Below, in pieces: positions 33,530-44,327 of a stretch of DNA of 64,000 bases. A program made the translations under genes and the position numbers. Positions within the stretch are counted from its first letter, which is position 1; the number at the start of each line of letters is the position of its first letter. This DNA is from Hymenopus coronatus (lineage: Eukaryota; Arthropoda; Insecta; Mantodea; Hymenopodidae): NCBI GenBank assembly GCA_030762935.1, contig CM060883.1, positions 33,007,501 through 33,071,500 of the forward strand. The letters run 5' to 3'. The notes below the pieces were generated by a model. The model made no database searches. It worked only from the letters and a program-made list of their open reading frames with translations, and was not told where the DNA came from.

Positions 33530-33999
33530 CCATGTTGTTCAATCGACCAATGGCAGAGTTCCAGTCTAAAACTGAACTAGAATGTTTTTCAAATGGGAAG
33601 AGTTCCACGCCTCAGCGAATGAGATATGTTTTTGTGCTCTGCGTTGCCAGGTCGCTATCCCCACTCTTTTCATACTTCCCTCTCACTCGCACACTGAGCA
33701 TACAAACCTGCCTGGAGATATAATGTTTGTTCATGTGTATTATGACAACTATTTGAGCTAAAAATCTGAGATTTTTAACGGTTCTGCTATGAACATTACT
33801 CCCATCTTCTTCGTGAAGTATTTTTCGCAAAAGTTTAATATTTTGTCTTAGCGTAAGTAGTATTTATGAGAGACGGAATCACTTAGCGCGTTACTTACTA
33901 CCCAGTTAAGCGGGAATGCACTCCGATTGGCTGCCGGCCTGGTGGCGCTCTTGGAAAAACCTCATCCCATTTGAAAGCCACTGTAAAATCTGCAATCTC

Positions 34000-34778
34000 G
34001 CGCTCCGTAAGGCGCAACTAAGCTTGAGCGTCATATAATTTTCAGTTGGAAAAGCCAGGTTTATATCAAAAATATACGCACACGAAAGCGAGCGCACACA
34101 GACAACTTGGAAATTCTTCGGATATAATTAGACTTCACAATTAGACGTTAGCTTGGGAATTCTTTAGCCTGGTACTAACAAATTGAATACAAAAGTTTAC
34201 TCTTAAACCTAGTAAATGTATGTATATAGTGTACCCGTGAGTCATTCTCTTGCCAAGTTTGCGTATTAAATATTAGAGTAAATTTGTGCTTGTGTTCCGG
34301 GCGCACTGCGTACAAAAGATACGCCACTGTGTGGATGGCAAGGACAGGTTTAAGGTCGGATGTTTCTCCGCAATATCTTAAAGAGTTATGAGTCTCATTT
34401 CCACAACAATTGTTACGTTCTCGGAGATTTATTCCACTTGCAAAAATACGCCTAGGAGAAAGTGTATTACACTTTTCGTGACAGCCCCTTGTAATGCAGT
34501 CACGCAATTTCGAGACATATGTATGGCCACGAAAATGGTACAATTCAGCGAAAACAGCACAGCCATGAACTCCGCAGGCGATCCAACTGCAGACTAGTGG
34601 AATTTCATTCAAAAACAAGTTACAGAGCTGTCTCAGACTTGAGTGATAACATGTTTAGGATTTCTAGTAGAGATGAGACCTCGATACCACCGATGTCTCG
34701 ATACTCTCGATATTCGGTCATATCGAAGTGTCTTTTGTCTAATTCTTAATTATAAACATTGTATTCTTCAACATTTTT
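34000..34778. other. Unassigned DNA with one long minus-strand frame
   Basis: Moderate G+C. A 147-codon minus-strand frame spans 34175-34618 (Cys/His-rich in its first half, no known motif). Around 34675-34735 TCGATA-type words recur (CCTCGATACC, TCTCGATACTC, CTCGATATTC), as in some miniature transposons. Confidence 0.35.
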
Positions 34779-35675
34779 ACCTTCTCTACCGAGTATTACG
34801 TACATACAAATTAGATAGTATTGTACTACACCAAAAATTCCATACCCAGATTTCACCGGAAATACATGTTTTAAAGACCACTGAATAAAATATTTTTTCC
34901 CTGTGTGTGTATGTATGTGGTAAAGCTCTAAAACGAGAAGTACATTAAGTGCCAAACCAGTTATTTAAGCTTAGTAACTTCAGAATGCTACGCAAGGATT
35001 TTCAAATTAAAATGGAATTTGCGTAGTATAAAATCATACTAAGTATTATTAAGCAAACAAATGTTTTGAAATACTTTTAAAAATCGAATTTTGGGCAAAT
35101 TTGACTTTTTTGGGAGAATAGGTCATTGTTTTTTTATACTTAAACACCCCTCACATACCAATTCAACATATTCCTCACAAATTCCGAACATTACAAACTA
35201 CCCTTCAAATGGAAAAATGTTCAAAAGTTCTCAAAAATAGCTCTTAATGATTTTAATTAAAATACCATATATTAAAGATATTTACATGAGCAATGAAACG
35301 TATACCTTGTATTTTATAGGAATAACCTCTGAAGACTCTCCATTCAGAATGACTGATAAGAGGTAATCAAAACTTAATACACAAAAGTGTAGATCTTGTT
35401 AAAACACAATTAATGTAATATACACTTTTGTGGAGTTAATTCTCTCCGAGATATTTTCTGTTATTGTCTAAATTTTAAAATACTTACAACATTCCTCATA
35501 CAGGACAGCTTTTGACTGTCACTTTAGCCTACTCCCTTACTTTCTTTCTGCTTATAAGAAAATAAGTAGTAAGACCATTTCTGCTAATGTTTATCTCAAT
35601 TAGTACAAACTAAATAAAATAATCTTCTGTAATAATAGTTAAAGATAGAGAAGGCCATGTGATTGGTAGTTTTGC
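34779..35675 (+). repeat. FamA copy, old and diverged
   Basis: Left end ACCTTCTCTACCGAGTATTA, diverged body with an unusual A/T-rich segment around 35010-35150, right end GATAGAGAAGGCCATGTGAT. Confidence 0.75.
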
Positions 35676-35769
35676 ATTATTGAAAGTTGTTTCGTTTAAC
35701 TTTATATTGAAAGGAGCTTACATTTGCTCTGTATCCCAAAACAGTTGGGGTAATTTTAGATAAACGTTC

Positions 35770-36130
35770 TGTTTGTCAAGTAAATATATTTAATATACGA
35801 TATTTAAATTAAAAGTCTTAGAACCTTTTTTTAAAAGATTATAATTTCTCAAAATTTATTCGTCTAAAATCTCTTGAAAATCTTCGTGTCACATTCTTAG
35901 AAGATGCTGACTTAAAATATTAATTTTGGTATTTAACCAACGTTCGGTTTTGGAGTTATACAGTTTGTTTACATGCGCGCGCGCAGACACAGACCCACAT
36001 GGATCTTTTTCTAGTTTTTTCTCCCCCCGGATTCAGGAGATTATAAAACTTGTATTTCCAGCAAAATCTCGGTATCGAATTTTTTGGTGGAGTGCAATGC
36101 TATTTCTACCTACGAGTAGAGAAATTAAAA
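35770..36130 (-). repeat. FamA left half
   Basis: Starts TCTGTTTGTCAAGTAAATAT and ends at GAGTAGAGAAATTAAAAA, joined head-to-tail to the next minus copy. Confidence 0.75.
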
Positions 36131-36896
36131 ATCTGATGTGTTCCATTCACATGACTTTCTTTACATCTCTGCAACAAATTATTGTTAAAAAGCTTATGCT
36201 CTTATTTACTTCATTCTAATCGAGAAAAAATAAGAAGAAATAGTCTTATTACTTGCTTCCTTGTAAGTAGAAGCGAAATAAGGGAGTAACATAGATTAAA
36301 GTGATAGTCAAAAGCTGGTTGCTATGTGACGAAGTTCTTTTGTTTGTATGGACAGGAGTTGACAAATTCCTGTATGAGAAAAGTAGAAGTTTTTAAAGCT
36401 GAAATAAAAAAGAAGAAATATCTAAAAATTATCAACTCCACGATAAAAATATATATATAACATAAATTGTATGCTTTAACGTGTTCTATATTTTTGTGTG
36501 GCAAGTTTTTGTCTATCTCTTATGGTTTGGCAGGTATGCAAAATTCCGTAAAATTCATCCAGAATAAAGTAGCTTTCAGAGGTTATTCCCAGAAAACTCA
36601 AAGATATATATTTTATCTTTAATATACGATATTTTAATCAAAATTGTTACAGCCAATTTAGAGAAAATCAATTTTTTTTATCAAGTTTGGTAGTTTACTG
36701 ACTTTTCGTTTTTGAGTTATCGTGTGCACAGACACACGGACACACACGCATACGGACCTTTTTCTGAAAAAAAAATTTTGGATACAGGGGACCCTAAAAC
36801 ATATATTTGTGGTGAAATCTCGGTATTGAATTTTTGGGTGGAGTGCAATACCTTCTCTATACACTATGTACATAGTACGTGTAGAAAAAGTAAAAA
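36131..36896 (-). repeat. FamA copy, full length with small deletions
   Basis: Right end ATCTGATGTGTTCCATTCAC, left end CCTTCTCTATACACTATGTA and GTAGAAAAAGTAAAAA. About 80 bp near the central motif are missing. Confidence 0.9.
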
Positions 36897-37833
36897 TTAC
36901 ATACCATATGAGTTACATATACTTTAATTTGATGTATAAGTAAAGGAGGACCCCCGGCCAATAAAAAGCTGAGAGTAAACAGATAAATACGATAATCCAG
37001 TTCCACTGCACTGCACCTGATAGAACTCACGCCAGTCACGCGGTAACGACAAGGTTGCCATGGCAACTCTGCTAATTGAGACCACTAGATACACGCTTGG
37101 AAGACCACAGGGCAAAAACTCGTACACTCATCTGCACTTCACTTTTTGTTGGCCATTAACACGTGCGAGAATTGCTTTTCAACACTCACATGTTATCCTA
37201 TTCTAATGCTCGTGACAATGACAATGCTATCATGAGTATCAACTGCGATGGAGGATAATTTACTACAATCTAGTTTCCTACTTTTACCCCAAAATTAAAA
37301 ACAAAATCTAATGTACTACGCAATACTTTCTCTACTCATTTCAAATATCTGCCCCAGAATTCCAACGCTCAATTTGGGAGGATTGTTGAGGTGTCCAAGA
37401 TGAAAACAGTTTAAGATAGAATGGGCGACGTTGATCAAACCGCAATAGACCGTGACGTGAACACCTGGATTTTGGAGACCGCAGACAGTTGCATTATTTG
37501 CTGCTATAGTTAGCGTGTGGACATCGGATTAAGCAGTTACTAGAGTTGAGGTTCAAGCCTCCGTATGTACTTATTTAGTTTCGTCTCCTTTGTTTATATT
37601 TTATAATGAAACCTTCATATTTTGCTGCGTTACTCAATATGATTTACTTATACTGACAAATCAAATAAATGTAATGTACGACTAGCATGTAGGTCTCCTT
37701 AAGTGATGGCGTCAGCCGTTATTAGATTTTCTAAAATTTAGTTGCGAAGGCTTGTCCAAATATTCGTGTATTGCTTTGTGAGAAGATTATTTTGAAAAAT
37801 CTAGATTAATTAAAATTGTTAGAAGAATAATTG
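36897..37833. other. Unassigned DNA with a possible promoter segment
   Basis: About 940 bp. The part 36940-37260 has higher G+C, a CCAAT box (GGCCAATAAA near 36956) and a perfect X-box (37054). No reading frame of note follows on either strand. Confidence 0.4.
37054..37067. promoter_or_regulatory. RFX-type X-box
   Basis: GTTGCCATGGCAAC is a perfect 14-bp inverted repeat and an ideal X-box (two GTTGCC half-sites, 2-nt spacer). RFX factors bind such sites, classically in promoters of ciliary genes. Presence is certain; function is not. Confidence 0.45.
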
Positions 37834-38997
37834 TACGAGGTCGGCTGATAAGTCCCAGGCCTCACACAGATATGGCGCCACTAGGCCAGCTAGACGGTAG
37901 CATCGTATAGTTTAACTCTAGACTAGCTTGTATCCATAGGTACAGGTCAATAGCTTGTTTAGATTTCGAATGACAGCATTTTAAACAAGACAACTTAACG
38001 TTTTCACGAAAATGGAGGATTTGGAAAAACGAGCAGTGATTAAATACTTCCATCTGAAATGCTTAATGCCTAAAGAAATCAAGGAGGAAATGGATAATAT
38101 ATTGAATGACTCTGTCCCTTTCATAGTCAATTATGGTGGGTTGCAGAGTTTAAAATTGGACGTACGAGCTCTAGTGATGAGCCTCTGGTCGCCCTGTAGA
38201 AGTGAAACTCCATTCATCGTTTAGTTCTAGAAGACCGCAGATTAAAGTAGTTTGAGATAGCAGAGGCTGTAAACATATCAAAAGAACGTTCATGTAATGT
38301 TTCTGTTAAGAATGTGGAGCTCTACCGTAAAAATCCAAGTGAATTTTTGAGACAGCTTATTTCCACGGATGAAACTTGGATGCATCACTACACTTCAGAA
38401 AGCAAATCACAGTCAAAACAGTGGATTGAGCCAGGTGAACCAACTCCAAAAAAGGCAACGTCAGTTTTGTCAGCTAACAAGGTTATGGCGAGTGTTTTCT
38501 GGGTTGCATAGGGAATTATTTTTATTGATTACTTGAAAAAGGGTAAAAGTATCACTGGTGACTATCACGCAGTTTACTGCAACGTTTGAGTGATGAGGTG
38601 AAAAGAAAAATACCTCATTTGGCAAAAATAATATTTTCATCACGACAATGCTCCGGCCTGTCGTTCAATCATTGCAAAGTGAAAAATGTGCGAATTAAAG
38701 TTGGAATTGCTTGAACATCCACACTATTCACCAGATCTAGTACCCAGTGACTACCATCTGTTCCCAAACCTCAAAAAAATTCTTGGAGGACGAAGATTTC
38801 ACAGCAACGAGGAGGTCATTGATGCAATAAACAGTCATTTTGAGGACCTTGATAAATCAGAGATGGTTTAATTAAATTAGAAAACCGATATGAAATATGT
38901 ATTAACCTTTCTGAAATATGTCGAGAAATAAAGCAAAAAAAAATGTTTTAAATGCTGTTTCATTGAGAGGCCCGGGACTTATCAGCCGACCCTAGTA
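37834..38997 (+). mobile_element. mariner element (DD34D), decayed
   Basis: Element 37836-38995 (1160 bp) between TA dinucleotides at 37834-37835 and 38996-38997. Terminal inverted repeats of about 28 bp share GGTCGGCTGATAAGTCCC (left) and its reverse complement (right), with an A/G difference and one extra base at the right end. Size and ends are those of a full-length mariner; the transposase inside is broken. Confidence 0.9.
38012..38871 (+). pseudogene. mariner transposase pseudogene
   Basis: Opens MEDLEKRAVIKYFHLKCLMP, the usual N-terminal helix-turn-helix start. The first frame ends at about 38221, and parts resume in others. Catalytic residues can still be placed: TDETW (about 38371), HHDNAPA (about 38640), YSPDLVPSDYHLF (about 38725); the second and third Asp are exactly 34 residues apart, so DD34D. 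The C-terminus reads SHFEDLDKSEMV then a stop. Stops also occur after FWVA (38509) and in the segment after CRSIIAK. Not functional. Confidence 0.85.
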
Positions 38998-39396
38998 CTT
39001 TAGCGGTTATTTTTAAGTGTTCATAGTTATTATGAATTAAAGTGGAAATACAGCCACTTTTAATGGGCGTTGCGTTGCGATATAGCATGCTGATTTACAA
39101 AGGCCCAGTTAAGAATAATTAAACACTACCTTTATGTTTTATTCTACAAATGAAATGAGTAATGTCATGCAAATATTTTACTTCCCATAGATTTAACAAA
39201 AAGCGTAGAACCTTTAGCGAACTAACCTCCAATTTACATTGCATTATCGTAAATTGCATTGCAATTTACGAAAATGCAATGCGGCGAAACTTCAGTTTGT
39301 GGACCGATAATGGATTTTCCCCTGAAATCTTTAAATGTATTAAACGTAATGTTATAGCGCTGAACTGTTTTTTGTAGGTCAAAGGCCTAATTATGA
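38998..39396. other. Unassigned spacer with a perfect-looking palindrome
   Basis: About 400 bp AT-rich DNA. The notable item is the 45-nt inverted repeat at 39238-39282. Confidence 0.45.
39238..39282. repeat. 45-nt palindrome
   Basis: Arms of 22 bp around a single central base, with one mismatch (an A opposite A at arm position 10). Outer ends read CATTGCATT and AATGCAATG. It could form a cruciform or RNA hairpin. Not part of FamA. Confidence 0.8.
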
Positions 39397-40092
39397 CGAA
39401 AAAAAACCTGATGTGTTCCATTCAAATGGCTTTCTCTATATCTCTGCAACAAATTATTGTTAAATTATGCTTCTATTTGCTTCATACTAATCGAGAAAAA
39501 ATTAGGAGAAACAGTCTTATTACTTGCTTCCTTGTAAGTAAAAGCGAAATAATGGAGTGCCATAGGTTAAAGTGATAGTCAAGAGCTGGTTACTATGTGA
39601 CTGAAGTTTCTTTGTTTGTATGGACAGGGGTTGACAAATTACGGTATAAGAAAAGTATGTTTTTTAAAGCTGAAACCAATAACAAGCAATATCTCAAAAA
39701 CGATGAACTCCATGACAAAAATGTATATGGTATAAACTGTGTGTTTTATCGTGATCTACATTTTTTGGTTTGTAAGAGTTTGTCTATCTCTTACGGTTTA
39801 CCAGTTATGCAAAATTCAATAAAAATCATCCAAAGAGGTGTTTAGAGGCTATTTCCAGAAAATTCAAGATATACATTTTATTTGAAATACAAAGATCTTA
39901 TATATAAGTGATTTTAATCAAAATCGTGAGAGCCATTTTTGAGAAAATCAAAAATTTTAGACATTTTTTCCATGTAAAGGGTAGTTTGGTCAGGGGGGAT
40001 TTTCTTGAAAAGCTTTGTGTCGTAACCTTGGAATATACCAACTTAAATACCAAGTTTGGTATTCAATGGTCTTTCCGGTTTGGGCTATACTG
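39397..40092 (-). repeat. FamA copy, left end lost at the central palindrome
   Basis: Right end CCTGATGTGTTCC to GGTTTGGGCTATACTG. The element then continues on the opposite strand from the same central region (TCGGTAAAATACCAAAC), an inverted fusion. Confidence 0.85.
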
Positions 40093-40940
40093 TCGGTAAA
40101 ATACCAAACTTGGTCTATAAGTTTAGTATGTTCCAAGAGTGCAAAAGAGAGATTTTTAGGAAAATCCGAACATTCCCAACTACCGTTTCCATATGAGCAT
40201 TTTCGAAAATGTTGACTTTTAAAAAAAATAGCTCTAATAATCTTGATTAAAACACCATAAGTTTAATATATTTTTATGACAAACAAAATGTATATTTTGA
40301 TTTCTAGGAATACCCTCTGAAGGCTTGTCCATTCTTGGTAGTTTTTGTATAACTCGTAAACCGTAAAAGAAAACAAAACTTACTACACAAAAATAAAAAT
40401 CTCATTAAAACTCATAAATGCTGTCTTATACATATTCTTATTTTTTGATAGAGTTAACCGTTTCCGAGATATTCCTTTTTATTGGTTTCAATTTTAAAAT
40501 GCTTTAACTTTTCTTAAACAGAAATTTGTCAATCCTGTTTCTTTTGCTTTACCCCTGAGCATGCAAAGAGAACCGTATTTCAAACACATAGCAACTAGAT
40601 TTAAAAGAGTTGACTACCGCTTCCGAGGTATTCCTTGTTACTGGTTACAATTTTAAAATCTTCAACCTTTTTCAAACGGGAATTGGGTATTCCTGTTTCT
40701 TTTGTTTTATTCCTAGTCATGAAAAGGAACCTAATTTCACTCACAGCGCAACCAGCTGATAAAAAGTTGACTACCGCTTACGAGATATTCCTACTCATTG
40801 GTTTTCAATTTTAAAACGCTTCATCCTTTCTCAAACGGGAATTTTACATTCCTGTTTCTTTTGTTTTACTGCTGGCGATGAACAGGAATCTAATTTCACT
40901 CACATAGCAACCAGTTGTTAAAAGAGTTGATTAACGGTTC
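40093..40940 (+). repeat. FamA copy with internal triplication
   Basis: Starts in the centre and runs through the 3' third. The block at 40457-40615 is repeated at 40616-40772 and 40773-40932. Confidence 0.85.
40457..40932 (+). repeat. Three tandem ~158-bp units inside FamA
   Basis: Units start ACCG(T/C)TT(C/A)CGAG, followed by ATATTCC, ATTGGTT, CAATTTTAAAA, CCTGTTTCTTTTG and end ACCAG/ACTAG..AAAAGAGTTGA. Periods 159, 157 and about 160 bp. All other copies carry one such block. Confidence 0.85.
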
Positions 40941-40989
40941 ATTGTCGCATTAGCCTAGTGTTTTCTAGCTTCGTTTCCTTTCTAATCGG

Positions 40990-41261
40990 CGTATTTGTAG
41001 GACTGACACCCTCCTAGGACTTACAAGCCAATGTCTAGGGGTCAGAAGTCTGTCTGGCAGCCAACGGCACGAAACCACAGAATGGAAAACCAGTTCCGAG
41101 GGGTGGATGATATGAAATGTAAGCGAAATTGATGATAGGAAAGGTGAATGATGGAGCAATTGGTGGAATGGGTGGCGGGGGAAACCGGAAGACGCTCGTG
41201 ATCGAACCCGGGCCGCCTAGATGGGAAACGAGCGGTCAAACAACTCAATCACGGCGCTGCC
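40990..41261 (-). repeat. S1 SINE, array unit 0
   Basis: On the minus strand it starts GCGCCGTGATTGAGTTGTTTG and keeps the B box CGGGTTCGATCACGAGCG. The 3' part carries a minus-strand CCCTCGGAACTGGTTTTCC block. Confidence 0.75.
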
Positions 41262-41389
41262 TGTGTATTTTAGTGCATTCCCTTCTACATATTTGTAAGA
41301 ATATTCACAGAAAATTTGAGTGGATGGAACATATAAGAGTTGTCGTGATTTTTTCTTGACTTGCTCGTTTATCCCTCAGAAGCCTGTCG

Positions 41390-41622
41390 GGGAGCCTACG
41401 GCACGAAACCACAGTATGGAGAACCTGTTACGAGGGGTCAGCCCGTATTCAGGCTTGAGCATTAGGAAGTGGACGATATGAAATGTAAGCGAAATTGATG
41501 ATAGGAAAGGTGAATGATGGAGCAACTGTGGAATGAGTGGAGGAGGAAACCGGAGGACGCTCGGGATCGAACCCGGGCCGCCTAAGTATGAGACGAGTGG
41601 TCTAATCACTCAACCACGGCGC
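41390..41622 (-). repeat. S1 SINE, array unit 1
   Basis: Minus strand GCGCCGTGGTTGAGTGATTA (A box TGGTTGAGTGA, one base off), B box GGGTTCGATCCCGAG. Confidence 0.8.
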
Positions 41623-41749
41623 TGTGTATTCTAGTGCATTCCCTTCTACATATTTTGTAAGAATAGTTGGAGAATCTGAGTGAATGGAACACATAAGACA
41701 GTTTTAGTCGTGATTTTGTCTTGGCTTGCTCGTTTATCCCTCAGAAGCC

Positions 41750-41961
41750 TGTCGGGGAGCCTACGGGACGAAATCACAGAATGGATAACCTGTTACGAGG
41801 GGTCGGCCCGTATTCAGGCATGAACATGAGGAAGTGGACGATACGCAATGTAAGCGAAATTGATGATAGGAAAGAATGATGGAGCAAACCGGAGGACGCA
41901 CGGGATCGAACCCGGGCCGCCTAGATATGAGGCGAGTAGTCTAACCACTCAACCACGGCGC
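41750..41961 (-). repeat. S1 SINE, array unit 2
   Basis: Minus strand GCGCCGTGGTTGAGTGGTTA contains a perfect A box (TGGTTGAGTGG) and the B box GGGTTCGATCCCGTG. About 30 bp shorter than unit 1 in the body. Confidence 0.8.
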
Positions 41962-42093
41962 TGTGTATTCTAGTGCATTCCCTTGTACATATTTCGTAAG
42001 AATAGCTACAGAAAAGGCGGAGAATCTGAGTGAATGGAAGACATAAGACAGTTTTAGTCGTGGTTTTGTCTTGACTTGCTCGTTTATCCCTCA

Positions 42094-42414
42094 TACTTGC
42101 ACCCCAGGTCGATAGGCACTTGAGAAACGTCAGTGGCGCACAAAATGGGATCAATCCCTTAACAGGTGTTGCAACACACGACGTGTAATTGGAACTTTAT
42201 TGATTAGACTACGATGTGAAAGAAGCTGGGTTCGGAACCGGTTTCCCGATGTCAGTCACCCCAAACGACCGACCTTCCCCGGATTGCATTCCGCGACAGA
42301 GAGATAACCGGCTTTTGTTTGCAGCTACATGCATGCTGCGGAGATCCATACGTAATGCATTCCTTAATAAATGCTACCGATATGGAAAAACCCACCAATA
42401 CTAGCTCACAGTTA
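42094..42414. other. Unassigned spacer
   Basis: GGGTTCGGAACCGG near 42228 resembles a B box, but no A box was found upstream. Otherwise nothing. Confidence 0.3.
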
Positions 42415-43269
42415 AAAGCAACGTGCTACATTCACATCACTTTCTCTACATCGCTGTAACAAATTATTGTTAGAAAGCTTATGCTTCTATTACCTGATGC
42501 TAATCGAGAAAAAAATAGCAGAAATAACCTTATTACTTGCTTCCTTGTAAGTAGAAGCGAAATAAGGGAGTACCATAGGTTAAAGTGATAGTCAAAAGCT
42601 GGTTGCTATGTGACTGAAGTTCCTTTGTATGGACAGCAGTTAACAAATATGCTGTATGAGAAAAGTATAAGATTTATAAAATTCAAACACATAACAAGGA
42701 ATATCTCAGAAACGGTCAATTCAACGAAAAAAGTATATGTCATAAATTGTGTGCATTAACGTGATCTACTTCTTGTAAATTTTTGTATATCTTTTACGGT
42801 TTACCGGTTACGTAAAATTCAGAAAATTTTATTCAAAAGAAAGAGGTCTTTAGAGGCTATACCCATAAAATTCAAAACACACTTTTATTTGCATTATAAG
42901 CATCTTTAATGTAAGGTGTTTTAATCAAAAACGTTAGAGCCATTTTTGAGAAAATAAAAATTTTAGGAATTTTTTTCCATGTAAAGTGTAGATGGGAGGA
43001 TTTTTCCCAAAATCTTCGTGTCGCATCCCTGGAAAATACTAAACTTAAATACTACGTGTGGTATTTTACAGACTTTTCGCTTTTGACATCGACACACTGA
43101 CAGACTGACACACACACACACACATGGACCTTTTTTGAAAATGTTTTTTTTGGGTGCAGGGATCCTAAAACATATATATTTCCTGCGAAATATCGGTATC
43201 GAAATTTTGGGTGGAATGCAATGCTTTCTCTATAGACTATATACATAATTTTTGTAGATAAAGTAATAA
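42415..43269 (-). repeat. FamA copy, full length
   Basis: Right end GTGCTACATTCACATCACTT, left end TTTCTCTATAGACTATATAC and GATAAAGTAATAAA. Joined head-to-tail to the next copy. Confidence 0.85.
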
Positions 43270-43793
43270 ACAAATATCTGATGCGTTCCATTCACATGAC
43301 TTTCTCTACATCATTGTAACAAATTATTGTTAAAAAGCATGTTCTATCTACTTGATAATCGAGATAAACATTAGCAGAAATTGCCTTCATTACTTGCTTC
43401 CTTGCAAGTGGAAGGAAAATAAAGTAATACTGTAGGCTAAAACGATAGTCAAATCTTTTAAAAGTCGGTTGCCATGTGGATAAAATCCGTTTCTATGTAG
43501 GGCCAGGAGTTTAGAACTTTCCGTGTGAGAAAGGTTTAAGCATTTTACATCTGAAACAAATAACAAGGAATGTCTCAAACGGACATATCAACGAAAAAAA
43601 CGTATATATCATAAATTGTGTGTTCTAACATGATCTACATTTTTTGTGCAGTAAGTTTTTGTCTGCTTCTTACGGTTTACTAGTTACGCAAATTCAGCAA
43701 AACTCATTCAGAATAAAGAGGTCTTTAGAGGCTATTTCCATAAAATTTAAAACATGCTTTTATTTGCCATATAAATAAGTAATTTTAATCAAA
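43270..43793 (-). repeat. FamA copy, left third missing
   Basis: Right end CAAATATCTGATGCGTTCC; body lost after TAAGTAATTTTAATCAAAC. Confidence 0.8.
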
Positions 43794-43905
43794 CATATAG
43801 GAAGAATTTTATATTCTCGCCTCTATGCTTTATCTGCTGTCCAACACCGATGTTGAGTGTTCGCCCACTGTAAATACAGTAGTGTTATTAATTTTATACA
43901 GTTTA

Positions 43906-44185
43906 TGATTAAATTAACTTTCATTTTACAATATTGCATTAAACCCAGGATTATTCTTATCTGATAAATTATAGGCAGAAAGTGTTACCTACGTAATATA
44001 CTGTTGAAACTTTTATCACAAACTGGACCTAATTTGATCGTTAATGGGCAGTTTATCCCAAATTTTGAAAATGCTGTTACAAACATATGTAAATATATTT
44101 GTCCTGTTGTACCTAACATGAAATAGAAATTATTGCTTTCATATTACATACATGAGCTAAACTTTAGGGACATCTAACACTTTTA
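43906..44185 (+). repeat. Dispersed AT-rich repeat, copy 2
   Basis: Partner of 6531-6810: same order of GATTAAATTAACTTTC, ATTATTCTTATCTGATAAAT, AAACTGGA and AATTATTGCT, about 70-75% alike by eye. Confidence 0.6.
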
Positions 44186-44327
44186 AAGTTATGACACTTC
44201 AATACTCTAATAGTACCGTCTTATGCAATGGTTCTCATGTTTGCAGAACGCGCGTTGTAACAGGAACCTTAGGGAACACGACTCTTGGTTCTTCTCCAAG
44301 CTTCGGCTTCTAGTATCTTCGACAAGT

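Larger units (their letters stand above)
33308..33999. other. Foldback region with promoter-like motifs
   Basis: GAGATTGCAGATT at 33308-33320 recurs inverted at 33987-33999. A second, stronger inverted pair lies inside: 33319-33339 and 33562-33582 (21 bp, 20 matching). Between them are a TTAGG-type block and an NRF1-type palindrome. It may be a miniature inverted-repeat element, possibly covering a promoter; no coding sequence is tied to it. Confidence 0.45.
40941..42093. repeat. Composite tandem array: FamA right end plus minus-strand S1 SINE
   Basis: Units: a partial one to 41261, 41262-41622 (361 bp), 41623-41961 (339 bp) and a partial one at 41962-42093. Each full unit begins TGTGTATT(C/T)TAGTGCATTCC and GAATGGAACA (the FamA right end, in + orientation), then CTTGCTCGTTTATCCCTCAG, then an S1 SINE on the minus strand ending CAACCACGGCGC. 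The duplications therefore post-date the S1 insertion. Confidence 0.85.

Noticed and set aside
36924..37127. Coding exon next to the X-box
   Set aside because: Frames here are short, lack recognisable motifs and overlap each other on the same strand.
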